A DNA stretch of 64,000 bases from CAZDQL01 sp964507325 (GTDB taxonomy: Bacteria; Planctomycetota; UBA1135; GCA-002686595), in the NCBI GenBank assembly GCA_964507325.1, contig CAZDQL010000002.1, forward strand, positions 62,001 through 126,000, in the 5' to 3' direction. The translations under genes and the position numbers were made by a program. The notes beneath the pieces were generated by a model, which saw nothing but the letters and a program-made list of their open reading frames with translations, ran no database searches and was not told where the DNA came from. Shown here piece after piece: positions 26,899 through 36,339 of the stretch (positions are counted from its first letter, which is position 1; the number at the start of each line of letters is the position of its first letter).

Positions 26899-28221
26899 CT
26901 ACAGGTTGAAGTTGAAGTCCTCGATCAGCGCACCGGGAATCCGGCCGGAGGCGGTCGCCCGCTCTTCGTACGTCTCCGGGTCGAGGATCATCTCCCGCTC
27001 GCTGGTCAAGCCGATCAGGTTCTCCCCGAAGGCCCGGTAGAGGGTCTCGTCGAAGCGCATCACGTTCAGCGGCGCGACGATCCGGCCCCCCTCGACCCAG
27101 AAGCAGGCGAAACGCGTCATGCCGGTGATACGGCACGCGGGCCGGTCCGAGAAGTTCAGGTACCAGACGTTGTTGATGTAGACGCCCGTGTCGAGGCGTT
27201 CGAGGACCTCGGCCTCGGGGATCTCGCCCGCGGCGACGTCGAGGGACTCGGGGGCCTCCCAGCCGTTGGCGCCGTTGGTCGGCACGTCGTACTCCTTGGC
27301 GCTGCGCGGGTTGGTCAGGGGCTCGCCGAGGACGCCGCCGTCGATCAGGGTCACCGAGTGCGGCTTGAGGAAGCCCTTGCCCTCGAAGTTGGGAGCCACC
27401 CCCTCGGCGGTGTTCTCGCGGATCGTGACGCCCGGGTGCAGCCGCGAATCCTCCTCCGCCATCTTGAGCAGGACCGTCTGCTTGGTGCGGCGGTCCTTCA
27501 AGCCGTAGCCGCCCCAACCGAGGATGCCGAGGAAGTCGTACACGGCGGACGGGGCGAGGTAGACGCGGTAGCGCCCCGGGTCGATCGTCTTCGCCTCGCG
27601 CCCGAGGACCTCCAGCTGGGTGCAAGCGTTCTCCACCTTGCGGCAGAAGGCGTCCTGGTCCCAGGCGAAGCCCGCGTGGGCGTTCTTCACCGCTTTGTCG
27701 GCCTGCAGATAGAAGCTCCAGTCGAAGTTGAAGCTGTAGCTGGAGTACCAGTTGCGCTGGCCGGACGAGTTGGCGAATCCGCGGTGGATTCCACCCGCGG
27801 CGTAGATGCCGACCAGGTCGCGCCCCTCGCCGCCGGCGAGGATCGAGGAGAGGGCATCCGCGGGCGCGGGGACCTCGTCCGTGCCGTGCTGCTCGGTCGA
27901 AGAGACCTCGGTCGCGTAGAGCAGGTGTGGGTCCTCGGGGAGCACCGGCAGCTGCGCCCGCAGATCGTCGAGGAGGGCGACGAGCCGCCCGCGGTCCTCG
28001 TCCCCCTGCCCGGTGAGCGTGACACCGCCCCCCGCGTGACGCGCGCCCTGGATCAGGTCGAAGCTCATCGAGCGGTTCGCCACGTGCCCCGCCTGACGGA
28101 CGAGCGAATGGTTGAGGCGGATGAAATCGGAGTCCTCGGCGCTGAAGTTGATCGTGGCGAACTCGTCGGCACTCAGCTTCGAGGTCAGGAAGGTCGCAAG
28201 ATCGTCGAAGTAGTTCTGCAC
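26899..28221 (-). CDS. pmbA: PmbA/TldE-like subunit of a TldD/TldE-type protease
   Basis: A 440-aa protein of the TldD/PmbA family. Its C-terminal half contains DGGVLGEPLTN and DTGVYINNVWYLNFSD, as in TldE-type subunits, and it lacks HExxxH, so it is the non-catalytic partner. TldD/TldE heterodimers degrade unfolded peptides and process modified peptides such as microcins. GTG at 28221 is the start, with GGAGGAG about 9 nt upstream; it lies 3 nt after the tldD stop, so the two are an operon. Cytoplasmic. Confidence 0.85.
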   Translation of the reverse strand: MQNYFDDLATFLTSKLSADEFATINFSAEDSDFIRLNHSLVRQAGHVANRSMSFDLIQGARHAGGGVTLTGQGDEDRGRLVALLDDLRAQLPVLPEDPHLLYATEVSSTEQHGTDEVPAPADALSSILAGGEGRDLVGIYAAGGIHRGFANSSGQRNWYSSYSFNFDWSFYLQADKAVKNAHAGFAWDQDAFCRKVENACTQLEVLGREAKTIDPGRYRVYLAPSAVYDFLGILGWGGYGLKDRRTKQTVLLKMAEEDSRLHPGVTIRENTAEGVAPNFEGKGFLKPHSVTLIDGGVLGEPLTNPRSAKEYDVPTNGANGWEAPESLDVAAGEIPEAEVLERLDTGVYINNVWYLNFSDRPACRITGMTRFACFWVEGGRIVAPLNVMRFDETLYRAFGENLIGLTSEREMILDPETYEERATASGRIPGALIEDFNFNL

Positions 28222-28224
28222 GGC

Positions 28225-29640
28225 TCACTCTCCTCCGAAGACGTCCACGTCGGCGAACACGCACGCGGGAGAGGCGTGGCCCACCCGGACCGCCTGGCCC
28301 GGTTCCCCCTTGCCGCAGTACGGCGTCCCCAGCATCTGGAAGGTGGCGCGGTTCCCCACCATCTTGAGGTTGCGCCAGAAGGTGGCCGAGATCCCCTTGT
28401 AGTTGGGCTTCTTGACCACCTCGGCCAGCTCGCCGTTGCGGATGCGGCGGCCGTACTCGCAGCCGAACTGGAACTTGTTGCGGCTGTCGTCGATCGACCA
28501 GGAGTTGTTCTGTGCCATGAAGACACCGTCCTCGATGCTCGACACCATCTCCTCGAAGGTCGAGCTGCCCGGCTCCAGGTTCAGATTCGCCATGCGGTCG
28601 ATCGGCGGACGGTTCCACGAGCAGGCGCGCGAGCAGGAGACGCCCGGCTTGCCCGCTCGCGTCTGGGAGATCACGCCGCCGAGGGCGCGCTTGAGGATGC
28701 CCTCGTGGATGATGTACTGCTTCTCCGCCTTCGTCCCGTCGTCGTCGTAGGGGTAGCTGGCGAACTCCCCGGCCAGTTCGGGGTCGAAGGTGATGTTCAA
28801 GAGCTCCGTGCCGTAGCGGTAGCTGCCGATCATGTCCGGCGTCACGAAACTGGTCCCCGCGTAGTTGCGCTCGTCCCCCAGGATCCGATCCAGCTCCAGC
28901 GGGTGGCCGATCGACTCGTGGATCTGGAGGTACATCTGCGTCGGGTCGAGCAGGACGTCGAACTTGCCAGTGGGGCAGTTGGGCGCGGCCAGGAGCTGGA
29001 GGACCTCCTCGGAGAGGAGCGGCGCGTGCTCGGAGAAGCCCACTGCGTCGAGCACCTCGAGGCCTCCCTGTCGAGCGTAGTCCCCGCGGCTGCGGGTGAT
29101 CGTCTCACTGCCCTCGTTGGCGGTCACGCTCAGCCCGGGGATCAGTGCCTCGTAGTGCTGGTGGACCTCGCCGTCCCCCGAGGTCACGAGGAACTGCTCG
29201 ATGTCCATGTGCCAGAGCGACGCGGACCAGTCGACGATCCTCTCGTCGGTCTTGAGCCGCGCGCACTCGCGCCTGGCCAGGTCGACCTTCTCGCCCAGCG
29301 GAACCGTGGTCCAGGGCTTCTCCACCGGCGCGTGATACTCACCGCTCGGAGACCTCTGGGCGACCTCGGTGAAGTCCACGACGCTGCCTGAGCGCGTCCG
29401 CTCCGCCCAGCTCAGCGCGCGCTTCACGGCCTCCTGCAGCCCGCTCCGCGACAGGTCGCTCGTCGCCGCGTAGCCCGCGGCGCCGTCCTGGATCACCGAC
29501 ACCATCACCCCGACGTCGCGATAGCTGCCCACCGGCTGGAGCACGTCCTGGCGGACCTGGATCACTTCGTTGCGTTCGCTCACCATCCGGAAGGACCAGA
29601 AGTCGGCCGCCGGGGCGAGCTCTCGAAAGCGCTCTCGCAT
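28225..29640 (-). CDS. tldD: TldD metalloprotease subunit
   Basis: A 471-aa protein with the zinc motif HESIGH (His241, Glu242, His246) that marks the active TldD subunit. A later conserved Cys lies in PGVSCSRAC, where TldD has its third zinc ligand. The partner PmbA/TldE gene follows at once. The open frame runs on to 29709, but ATG 29640 has GGAGG 7 nt upstream and matches the family's N-terminus. Likely role: peptide degradation or maturation of a modified peptide. No precursor peptide gene was seen nearby. Confidence 0.88.
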   Translation of the reverse strand: MRERFRELAPAADFWSFRMVSERNEVIQVRQDVLQPVGSYRDVGVMVSVIQDGAAGYAATSDLSRSGLQEAVKRALSWAERTRSGSVVDFTEVAQRSPSGEYHAPVEKPWTTVPLGEKVDLARRECARLKTDERIVDWSASLWHMDIEQFLVTSGDGEVHQHYEALIPGLSVTANEGSETITRSRGDYARQGGLEVLDAVGFSEHAPLLSEEVLQLLAAPNCPTGKFDVLLDPTQMYLQIHESIGHPLELDRILGDERNYAGTSFVTPDMIGSYRYGTELLNITFDPELAGEFASYPYDDDGTKAEKQYIIHEGILKRALGGVISQTRAGKPGVSCSRACSWNRPPIDRMANLNLEPGSSTFEEMVSSIEDGVFMAQNNSWSIDDSRNKFQFGCEYGRRIRNGELAEVVKKPNYKGISATFWRNLKMVGNRATFQMLGTPYCGKGEPGQAVRVGHASPACVFADVDVFGGE

Positions 29641-29673
29641 CGTTGCCTCCGTTTCGAAGGGGAATGGTACTGA

Positions 29674-29693
29674 ACTGCCCCCCTTCCGTGTGC
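29674..29693 (+). repeat. Copy of the ACTGCCCCCCTTC repeat
   Basis: These 20 bases match 52906-52925 at 19 of 20 positions; both lie between genes. See the inverted-repeat element at 52906-53116. Confidence 0.5.
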
Positions 29694-29706
29694 TTCCCCG
29701 CTTCAC

Positions 29707-29751
29707 CACCAGCGCCTGCCCACCTGGGACGACTCTGACCCGACGCTGGTG
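29707..29751 (-). terminator. Possible stem-loop downstream of the glycosidase gene
   Basis: CACCAGCG (29707-29714) and CGCTGGTG (29744-29751) are perfect 8-bp inverted repeats, 13 nt beyond the stop of the minus-strand glycosidase. There is no U-tract, so an intrinsic terminator is only possible. Confidence 0.3.
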
Positions 29752-29763
29752 ATGGATCCGCAG

Positions 29764-31890
29764 CTAGCGACGGTCGAACGTGAGCGCGTAGAGCGTCCGC
29801 GGCCGCAGTACGAGCTGAGCGCGGAGCTCGGTGGGCGTGGAGGGGAGCAGCATCGTCGTCAGGGCGTGACGCAGCCCCCCACCGCCTTGGCCCCCGCCCT
29901 CGTTCAAGAGGTGGGCGCGCAGATGGTAGTCCGGCCCCTGCATGTCGGGGGGCAGGTCGATCGCGACGGTGAGGTCGATCGTCCGCCCCTCCAGGTTGGC
30001 GAGCAGCACGGACACGTGGTCGTGGTCCGCGCTCAGGGTCACGGCCTGGGCCACCTCGGGATGGTCACAGTCGGACTCGACCACCTGGTCGCGGCGGTAC
30101 GTATTGACGAAGGCGCAGGCCTCGTACACGGGCTTGGCGCCGTGGGGCGGGCCCCCGGGGAAGAGCGGCGGGTCGTAGGGCCCGTCGTTGAACAGCATGC
30201 CCTTGTAGTTGTAGCTGCCCGGAGGATCGTCGACGAGCTTGTAGTACTGCATGTAGTCCACCCCGCCCCGCAGCGCGGCCAAGGTGGCGCCCGTCCACCA
30301 CAGCGCTCCGTAGAAGGTGTCCTGCCGCTCCCACGTGGTCGGGGGCCCACCGTGCTGATTGAACTCGGTCATCAGGATGCGCTCGTCGGCGATCCCGTCC
30401 CCCCGCGTTTGCAGCCAGCCCTTCACCTTGGCGATGTCCTCCGCGAAGCGGTGGCACTCCTCGATGCGGATGTAGTCGTACTGGTGCCAGTTGACGCCAT
30501 CGACGTAGGGGTCCGCCTGGTCGATCAGCTTGCCGATCCAATTCTCCATCTCCACACCCGCTTGACCCCAGACCACGCCGATGCCGGAAGCCACGAGGTC
30601 GAGGGTGTTGATGCGCGCATCGGGGTGAGCGCGGATGCGCTGCCCCACCACAGTCACCAGATCGATGTACTTCTGGTAGTTGCCGCTCCCCATGGCGAGG
30701 TTGGGCTCGTTCAGGATCTCGATGCAGTGGACGTCGTAGGCGGGAGTGGTGGCGGGTGGGCTCTGGAGGTCGGGTGCGACGAGATGGATCATCATCGCCA
30801 GGACGAACTCGGCGTACTCCTCCTGCTGGCTCGCCGTCCAGGTGGCGGGGTTTCCCGACTGCCAGCTGACCGCGGGGCTCCAGTAGAAGAGCAGGACCGG
30901 ATCGGCGTCGGGGATGCCGCTCACGATCTCGTCGTGGTAGGCGGCCATGCGCATATCGAGCCCGGAGAAGTTGAAGCCGTTCCAGTCGATGACCTGTGGA
31001 TCGGCGTTGTCGTTCGTCGGCTCGCGCCAGCGCCAATCCACGCTGAGCCGCGCGGTGTCCATGCCGGCTTCGAGGATGGCGTCTCGCTCCGCGACGAAGC
31101 CTGGACTATGGGGCTGGATCCACCAGTTCACCCCGACCCGCGCACCATCCGACACGACGCTCGTGGCATCGGCATTCAGGGTCGCGGAGGCCGGGATCGA
31201 CTGCGGCTCGAACCAGCGGGCAGGGTTGGCAGAGAAGTAGTTCGGTACCCCGTCGAGCCACGCGCCCGCGCGATCGTAGGTGGGGGCGGAGAAGCGACAA
31301 CGCCAGGACCCCGGCGTCGGCGCGTTCACGACGAGATCCTCCTGCCAGGTGTGCGCCGGAAGGACGAAGGTGTGGACCAGGGACCCCGTGGGATCGTACA
31401 GGGATTCGGTGATCGTCCCCGTGGCCCACATCGAGTGGGCGTGGAAGGTGAAGGATGGCGTTCCGGGCGGCACCTCGAAGTACAGGTCCGCCGCACCGCT
31501 GACGCGCACCAGCTCCTCGTGGGCCAACGGCTCGACGACCATCGGCCGCGGTCCGGGGACCGTGTAGGTGTGGATGTAGGTGTAGTTGACGGGCAGCAGC
31601 TTGTACGTGCCGCTGCCCGAATCGAGGACCACCTGGGTGGTCGTGCTGGTCGTGATCTCCAACCGCTCCTGCAACCGGCCGTCCGGAGCGAAGACGTGCA
31701 GGTAGTCGGGATCGGTCCCCATGCGGTGGTCGGTGACGATCGTGAGCAGGTCGCCGTCCTGCGCATCGATGAAGACCGCGTGGTCCCTGGAGATCTGGGC
31801 CAGCGTCGAGGGAATCGGCGACTCCGAGTCCAGCACCGCTGGGCGGACGATGAACAGGAGTGGGAGGGTCAGGAGGATGGAGGGCAGCAC
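29764..31890 (-). CDS. Secreted clan GH-A glycoside hydrolase
   Basis: A 708-aa protein with a signal peptide (about 1-20). Two beta-rich parts (to about residue 245) precede a TIM barrel that starts with VGVNWWIQPHS. The acid/base glutamate is Glu395 in ILNEPN and the nucleophile is Glu509 in MTEFNQ, the clan GH-A pattern; GH39, GH30 and GH5 relatives share it. A beta domain closes the protein. Retaining hydrolysis of a plant or algal glycan is likely; the linkage is unknown. The start at GTG 31890 has AGAGGA about 8 nt upstream. Next to a sulfatase gene, which suits breakdown of sulfated polysaccharide. Confidence 0.75.
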   Translation of the reverse strand: MLPSILLTLPLLFIVRPAVLDSESPIPSTLAQISRDHAVFIDAQDGDLLTIVTDHRMGTDPDYLHVFAPDGRLQERLEITTSTTTQVVLDSGSGTYKLLPVNYTYIHTYTVPGPRPMVVEPLAHEELVRVSGAADLYFEVPPGTPSFTFHAHSMWATGTITESLYDPTGSLVHTFVLPAHTWQEDLVVNAPTPGSWRCRFSAPTYDRAGAWLDGVPNYFSANPARWFEPQSIPASATLNADATSVVSDGARVGVNWWIQPHSPGFVAERDAILEAGMDTARLSVDWRWREPTNDNADPQVIDWNGFNFSGLDMRMAAYHDEIVSGIPDADPVLLFYWSPAVSWQSGNPATWTASQQEEYAEFVLAMMIHLVAPDLQSPPATTPAYDVHCIEILNEPNLAMGSGNYQKYIDLVTVVGQRIRAHPDARINTLDLVASGIGVVWGQAGVEMENWIGKLIDQADPYVDGVNWHQYDYIRIEECHRFAEDIAKVKGWLQTRGDGIADERILMTEFNQHGGPPTTWERQDTFYGALWWTGATLAALRGGVDYMQYYKLVDDPPGSYNYKGMLFNDGPYDPPLFPGGPPHGAKPVYEACAFVNTYRRDQVVESDCDHPEVAQAVTLSADHDHVSVLLANLEGRTIDLTVAIDLPPDMQGPDYHLRAHLLNEGGGQGGGGLRHALTTMLLPSTPTELRAQLVLRPRTLYALTFDRR

Positions 31891-32032
31891 CGGCAGATCC
31901 TCTGTGCGTGAACCACCATCGTAGCAGCCGTCGGGCGAGGAGACCGGATGGCGGAGGTGGGTGAGGATCGTGTGGCTCGGGCACGAGGTCGGTGAATCAA
32001 ATCGCGATTCCCCGAGATGGTGACGGGCGCGG

Positions 32033-32038
32033 TATGTT
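32033..32038 (+). promoter_or_regulatory. Candidate -10 element (TATGTT) with short leader
   Basis: TATGTT, four of six to TATAAT, lies 8 nt before ATG 32047, with no Shine-Dalgarno site between. Confidence 0.4.
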
Positions 32039-32046
32039 CACCCGTC

Positions 32047-33576
32047 ATGCAAGCCCCCTCGAACCGGATTCGCGCGTTGGGGATCTCCGTCGCGCTCTTC
32101 GCCCTGGCGCACCTCGCCAGCGCCCAGCATCCCAATGTCGTCGTGTTCCTCGTCGACGACATGGGCTGGCAGGAGACCTCGGTGCCGTTCCACTCCGAGC
32201 GTACGCCGCTCAACGAGCGCTACCGGACTCCGAACATGGAGCGGCTGGCCGCCAGCGGGGTGAAGTTCACGCAGGCGTACGCGTACGCGGTCTGCTCACC
32301 GACGAGGGTGAGCCTGATGACCGGGCAGTCGGCGAGCCGTCACCGCGTCACCAACTGGACCCTGCGCAAGGACGTCCAACCCGATCACGCTCACCCCCAG
32401 GTGCGTGCCGCTGACTGGAACTGGAACGGGCTGAGCCCCGAGCCGGGGGTGCCGCGTACCGTCCACGCGCCTACACCCCTGCCGCTGCTCCTGAAGCAGA
32501 GTGGCTACCGCACGATCCACGTGGGCAAGGCGCACTTCGGGGCGCGGGGGACGCCGGGGGCGGAGCCGCTCAACTGCGGTTTCGATGTGAACATCGGCGG
32601 GCACGCAGCCGGCGGACCGGGCAGCTATCACGGCCAACACGACTACAGCGCGGCGTGGCGCAATGCAGATCGCATCTGGGACGTCCCGCACCTCGAGGCG
32701 TACCACGGGACCGAGACGAATCTCACCGAGGCGCTGACGATCGAGGCGCTGCGCGCAGTCAAGCAGGCCGTCGACGCGCAGCAGCCCTTCTTCCTGTACC
32801 TCTCGCACTACGCGATCCACGCACCGTGGGAGAAGGACCAGCGCTTCTTCGAGCCCTACGTCGAGGCCGGGTTGTCGGAGTTCGAGGCGACGTACGCCTC
32901 GATGGTCGCGGGCATGGACAAGTCCCTCGGAGACCTGCTCGACCTGCTCGAGCGAGAAGAGATCGAAGACGAGACGATCGTGATCTTCCTCTCCGACAAC
33001 GGCCAGCCCAGCCAGGCCCCCCGCAACCGTCCGCTGCGCGGCCACAAGCTCACGCCGTACGAGGGTGGACTGCGCGTTCCGATGCTCGTGCGTTGGCCGG
33101 GAGTCGCCCCGGCGGGCTCGGTGTGCGAGCGCATGGTGCACGTCGACGATCTGCTTCCCACCGTGCTGGAGCTGGCAGGAGTATCCCGCGAGGCGGTCAA
33201 GGGTCCGATCGACGGTGAGAGCTTCGCCCCGCTGCTGCGTGACCCTGCCAAACCCGCGCCCGAGGAGCCGCGGGCGCTCTTCTGGCACTACCCCAACACG
33301 TACGACCAGCCGCCCTACACCGTCGTGCGGCACGGGCGCTGGAAGCTCATCTACCAGCACGTCGACCGCCGCTTCGAGCTGTTCGACCTCGAACGGGACC
33401 TGGGCGAGACGACCGATCTGGCGGCCGAAGCGCCCGAGAAGGTGCGCGAGCTGGCCGGATTGATGACCGAGCATCTGCGCGAGACCGACGCCGTGATGAC
33501 GGTCGACAAAGAGACGGGGCGCCCCGTCGAGCTACCGCTCCCCTGGTTGGAGCGCGAGCACGATGAGAGACCATGA
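32047..33576 (+). CDS. Secreted type I sulfatase (arylsulfatase A-like)
   Basis: A 509-aa protein with a signal peptide (about 1-26). The metal motif is FLVDDMGW. The formylglycine site is CSPTR with Cys83, which a formylglycine-generating enzyme must oxidise. Later motifs VGKAHFG, DNG and GHKLTPYEGG are also as in the family. It removes sulfate esters from a polysaccharide or small molecule. The start at ATG 32047 opens the signal peptide; the frame is open to 32017. Neighbour of the GH-A glycosidase. No maturation enzyme is seen in the window. Confidence 0.9.
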   Translation: MQAPSNRIRALGISVALFALAHLASAQHPNVVVFLVDDMGWQETSVPFHSERTPLNERYRTPNMERLAASGVKFTQAYAYAVCSPTRVSLMTGQSASRHRVTNWTLRKDVQPDHAHPQVRAADWNWNGLSPEPGVPRTVHAPTPLPLLLKQSGYRTIHVGKAHFGARGTPGAEPLNCGFDVNIGGHAAGGPGSYHGQHDYSAAWRNADRIWDVPHLEAYHGTETNLTEALTIEALRAVKQAVDAQQPFFLYLSHYAIHAPWEKDQRFFEPYVEAGLSEFEATYASMVAGMDKSLGDLLDLLEREEIEDETIVIFLSDNGQPSQAPRNRPLRGHKLTPYEGGLRVPMLVRWPGVAPAGSVCERMVHVDDLLPTVLELAGVSREAVKGPIDGESFAPLLRDPAKPAPEEPRALFWHYPNTYDQPPYTVVRHGRWKLIYQHVDRRFELFDLERDLGETTDLAAEAPEKVRELAGLMTEHLRETDAVMTVDKETGRPVELPLPWLEREHDERP

Positions 33577-33587
33577 AACCGCGACCG

Positions 33588-34424
33588 TCAGCCGTCGAAC
33601 TCCACGAAGACCGGATAGTGGTCCGACCACTGACCCACCGTGGAATCGTCGCTGACGACCCCGGCTGACCGCGCGCGCTGCGCCGTGGCGGGATCGGCGA
33701 ACACGAAGTCGATGCGCCGGCGCACCCGATGGACGTCCTGCATGTCCTCGCGCCAGCGCGGGATCAGGGCCGGCGAGCCGAAGGTGTAGGTGGCCTCGGG
33801 CGCACAGCGGTGCGTGACGTCGACGAAGCCGGCGTCCAGGAAGGTATCGGTGATGCGGAAGTCGAAGACGCGCTCGTCGCCGACGAGCTCTCCCAGGTGA
33901 CCGTGCTCCCGCAGGTAGGCCTCGTCGTGGCGGATCTCCGCATTGAAGTCCCCCACGACGAGCACCGCTCGCCCCTCCTCGACCAGCGCGCTCGCTCGCG
34001 AGGCGACGTGCTCGGCTTGCTGCACCTCACCCGGCCAGAAGTGCACCACGAAGACGTCGAGGTCGTGGGTGCGAGCGTGCAGGTAGCCGTGGTGGAAGCC
34101 CTCGACGAGTCGCTCGAGGACCTCGATGGTGGCGCTGCTCGTGAGCGCCACCGGGTAGCCCGACTCCTTGTGCATCACCGCGTGCTCGTGGCCCCACCCC
34201 GCGGCGAGCTCCGCCAGGCCCTCCTCGTCCACGTGCAGGACCTCCTGCAGCGCGACCACCGCGGGCTGGCGCTCTCCCAGCCACGCCGCGGCCTCCTCGC
34301 GGTGCTGCTGGTGATCGAAGAGGTGGTAGGTGTTCCAGTTCACGAGCTCCACCGGTGGGGTCGCGTGACACGCGGCGAGGGCGATGAGCGGGAGTCCTAG
34401 GGAAAGTCGCATGGGCTGGGACAT
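33588..34424 (-). CDS. Endonuclease/exonuclease/phosphatase-fold lipoprotein
   Basis: A 278-aa protein. The lipobox is LIALAAC (Cys about residue 19). The EEP fold shows NWNTYHLF (first metal-site region), ALQEVL (metal Glu near 58), VVGDFNAE, RRRIDFVF and WSDHYPV with the terminal His. The enzyme cleaves a phosphodiester or phosphomonoester outside the cytoplasm; nucleic acid and lipid-like substrates are both known in the family. The start is ATG 34424 or ATG 34412, with no clear ribosome-binding site for either. Convergent with the sulfatase gene, 11 bp apart. Confidence 0.8.
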   Translation of the reverse strand: MSQPMRLSLGLPLIALAACHATPPVELVNWNTYHLFDHQQHREEAAAWLGERQPAVVALQEVLHVDEEGLAELAAGWGHEHAVMHKESGYPVALTSSATIEVLERLVEGFHHGYLHARTHDLDVFVVHFWPGEVQQAEHVASRASALVEEGRAVLVVGDFNAEIRHDEAYLREHGHLGELVGDERVFDFRITDTFLDAGFVDVTHRCAPEATYTFGSPALIPRWREDMQDVHRVRRRIDFVFADPATAQRARSAGVVSDDSTVGQWSDHYPVFVEFDG

Positions 34425-34575
34425 GGCACCGAGATACGACCCGCGAGTATGCACGCCAAGTGCTGCCTTGCCCCCACTGGGGGAGGCCACCCTCCTCCGA
34501 GGACTTGGAGGCGCAGTTCTTACCTTCCATAGACAAGCATGCGAGTAGAAACTGCCCCGCCGCGTACCTAGTGGC

Positions 34576-34599
34576 GCGTCGCCGCGTCGCCGCGTCGCC
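34576..34599 (+). repeat. Three tandem copies of GCGTCGCC
   Basis: Perfect 8-bp unit repeated three times, about 50 bp before the assembly gap. It may have helped break the assembly. Confidence 0.6.
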
Positions 34600-34609
34600 G
34601 AGGGTTGGA

Positions 34610-34615
34610 TATCAT
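34610..34615 (+). promoter_or_regulatory. Candidate -10 element (TATCAT) before the gap
   Basis: TATCAT, five of six to TATAAT, points toward the FG-GAP gene whose 5' end is lost in the gap. Confidence 0.3.
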
Positions 34616-34649
34616 CCCGGCCCGAATCTCGTACTCCTTCCGCTCCGCT

Positions 34650-34749
34650 NNNNNNNNNNNNNNNNNNNNNNNNNNNNNNNNNNNNNNNNNNNNNNNNNNN
34701 NNNNNNNNNNNNNNNNNNNNNNNNNNNNNNNNNNNNNNNNNNNNNNNNN
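34650..34749. other. Assembly gap (100 N)
   Basis: Exactly 100 unknown bases, the usual filler for a scaffold join of unknown size. The real distance between the two contigs is not known, and the 5' end of the FG-GAP gene is missing here. Confidence 0.95.
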
Positions 34750-34750
34750 C

Positions 34751-36229
34751 ATGGGCTGCGGTCAGATGGACGCCGACCCCTCCATGGAGATCGCCTTCAC
34801 CACCGGCGAGGTCTTCGACGTCGACACCCAGTCGGTGCAGTGGACCTGGGGGGACGGCTTCGGCTCCTTCATCGAAGTGGGGGACATCGACGACGACGGC
34901 ATGGACGAGGTGATCGGGACCCAGACCTGGGGCTACGCCTTCGCCTACGACGTCGACACCGAGTTGCCGAAGTGGTCGATCGAGATCTTCAACGTGGGCG
35001 CGACCGATCTCGTGGACGTCGACGCCGACGGCACCCTGGAGCTCGTCATCGGCGAAGCCCAGTGGGGGGACCAGCTCGGGATCGACACCAAGACCCTGGT
35101 GACCGAGTGGGCCATCTACAACCCCGAGCACGGCACGACCGAAGTGCTCTGCGCCGACGCCGACTCCGACGGGGTGATGGAGGTGATCTGGGGCTCCGGC
35201 CACACCAGCACCGGCGAGGACCGCATGTTCGTCGGTGACTGGGTCAGCCTGCAGCACGAGTGGTCGAGCGTGCACCTGGACGGCCCCTTCCGCGCGCCGG
35301 TCAGCGGCGACGTGGACGGCGACGGCGTGGATGAGATCGTCACCGTCACCAACGAGTCCGACTCGGGCTACGGCTCCGGCCGCATCCTGGTCTTCGACGG
35401 CCCTTCCCTCGCCTTGGAGCTCCTGGGCCCCGAGGTCGCCGGCGGCTTGGGTTGGTCGGGAACCTGGGAGGTGGAGCTGCACGACGTGGACGACGATCCC
35501 GCCCTCGAGATCCTGGTGGCCACCTCCACCACCTACGACGGCACGATCGAGATCTGGGACGTGGAGAACGGCGTGGCCACCCGCATCTGGGAGGTCCCCA
35601 ACCCCAAGCCGGACGGCGCCTTCCTCGACGCGACGATCGCGGACGTGGACCAGGACGGCGATCTGGAGGTGCTGGGCGGCGCGCAGAAGTACGTGCACGT
35701 CTACGACCTGGAGACGGCGACCCTGGAGTGGAGCTCGCTCTTCATCGCGAGCCAGATCCTGGCGGTCACGGTGGGCAACACCGACGAGGACCCCTCCCCC
35801 GAGATCCTCGCCGTGGGGAGCCAGGGAGACCTCTACGTCTTCGACGGCACCACCAAGGCCCTGAGCGCCATCGTGGGCGGCGCCTTCAACGGCGTCGCCA
35901 CCTCCGAGATGGGCGTGCGTCCCGACCTGATCCGCCTCTCCACCACGGGGGGTGAGCTGGTCACCGTGGCCTTCCTGGAGGAGGACTACCAGGTGCTCGA
36001 GACCCTGGACCTGCTCGACGAGACGATCGACGGCTTCCACCTGCGCACCGCCCACGCCCTGCTCGTCGGAGCCGGCGGCGTGCTGTACCTCTTCGACCCC
36101 ATGGGGGGCGACCTGATCTGGGAGAGCTGCGCCATCTACGGCGATCCCTTCGGCACCGGCATGGCGTTCACCGACACCCACGCGGTGACCGCCGGGCTGT
36201 ACGGGCTGGTGGGGTTCCAGCGGCCCTAG
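34751..36229 (+). CDS. FG-GAP/VCBS repeat protein, 5' end lost in gap
   Basis: 492 residues are visible from the first codon after the gap. The sequence is made almost wholly of repeats with acidic loops such as DIDDDGMDE, DVDADGTLE, DVDGDGVDE and DVDQDGDLE, typical of integrin-type FG-GAP/VCBS propellers that bind calcium. Repeats also have a W- or F-rich strand (VYDLETATLEW) like PQQ-type blades. No enzyme motif is seen. A signal peptide is expected in the missing part. The ATG at 34751 is probably internal because the repeat pattern is already running. Confidence 0.7.
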   Translation: MGCGQMDADPSMEIAFTTGEVFDVDTQSVQWTWGDGFGSFIEVGDIDDDGMDEVIGTQTWGYAFAYDVDTELPKWSIEIFNVGATDLVDVDADGTLELVIGEAQWGDQLGIDTKTLVTEWAIYNPEHGTTEVLCADADSDGVMEVIWGSGHTSTGEDRMFVGDWVSLQHEWSSVHLDGPFRAPVSGDVDGDGVDEIVTVTNESDSGYGSGRILVFDGPSLALELLGPEVAGGLGWSGTWEVELHDVDDDPALEILVATSTTYDGTIEIWDVENGVATRIWEVPNPKPDGAFLDATIADVDQDGDLEVLGGAQKYVHVYDLETATLEWSSLFIASQILAVTVGNTDEDPSPEILAVGSQGDLYVFDGTTKALSAIVGGAFNGVATSEMGVRPDLIRLSTTGGELVTVAFLEEDYQVLETLDLLDETIDGFHLRTAHALLVGAGGVLYLFDPMGGDLIWESCAIYGDPFGTGMAFTDTHAVTAGLYGLVGFQRP

Positions 36230-36339
36230 CAGCGGTCGGCTGCAGCTTTCCGCCGAGACCGCCGAGTAGGTGAAAGGTCCGCCCGCGGCTTCCGTACCCA
36301 GGGAGCCGGGACTACCGTCCTCCCCGTCCCGGCGTCCAG

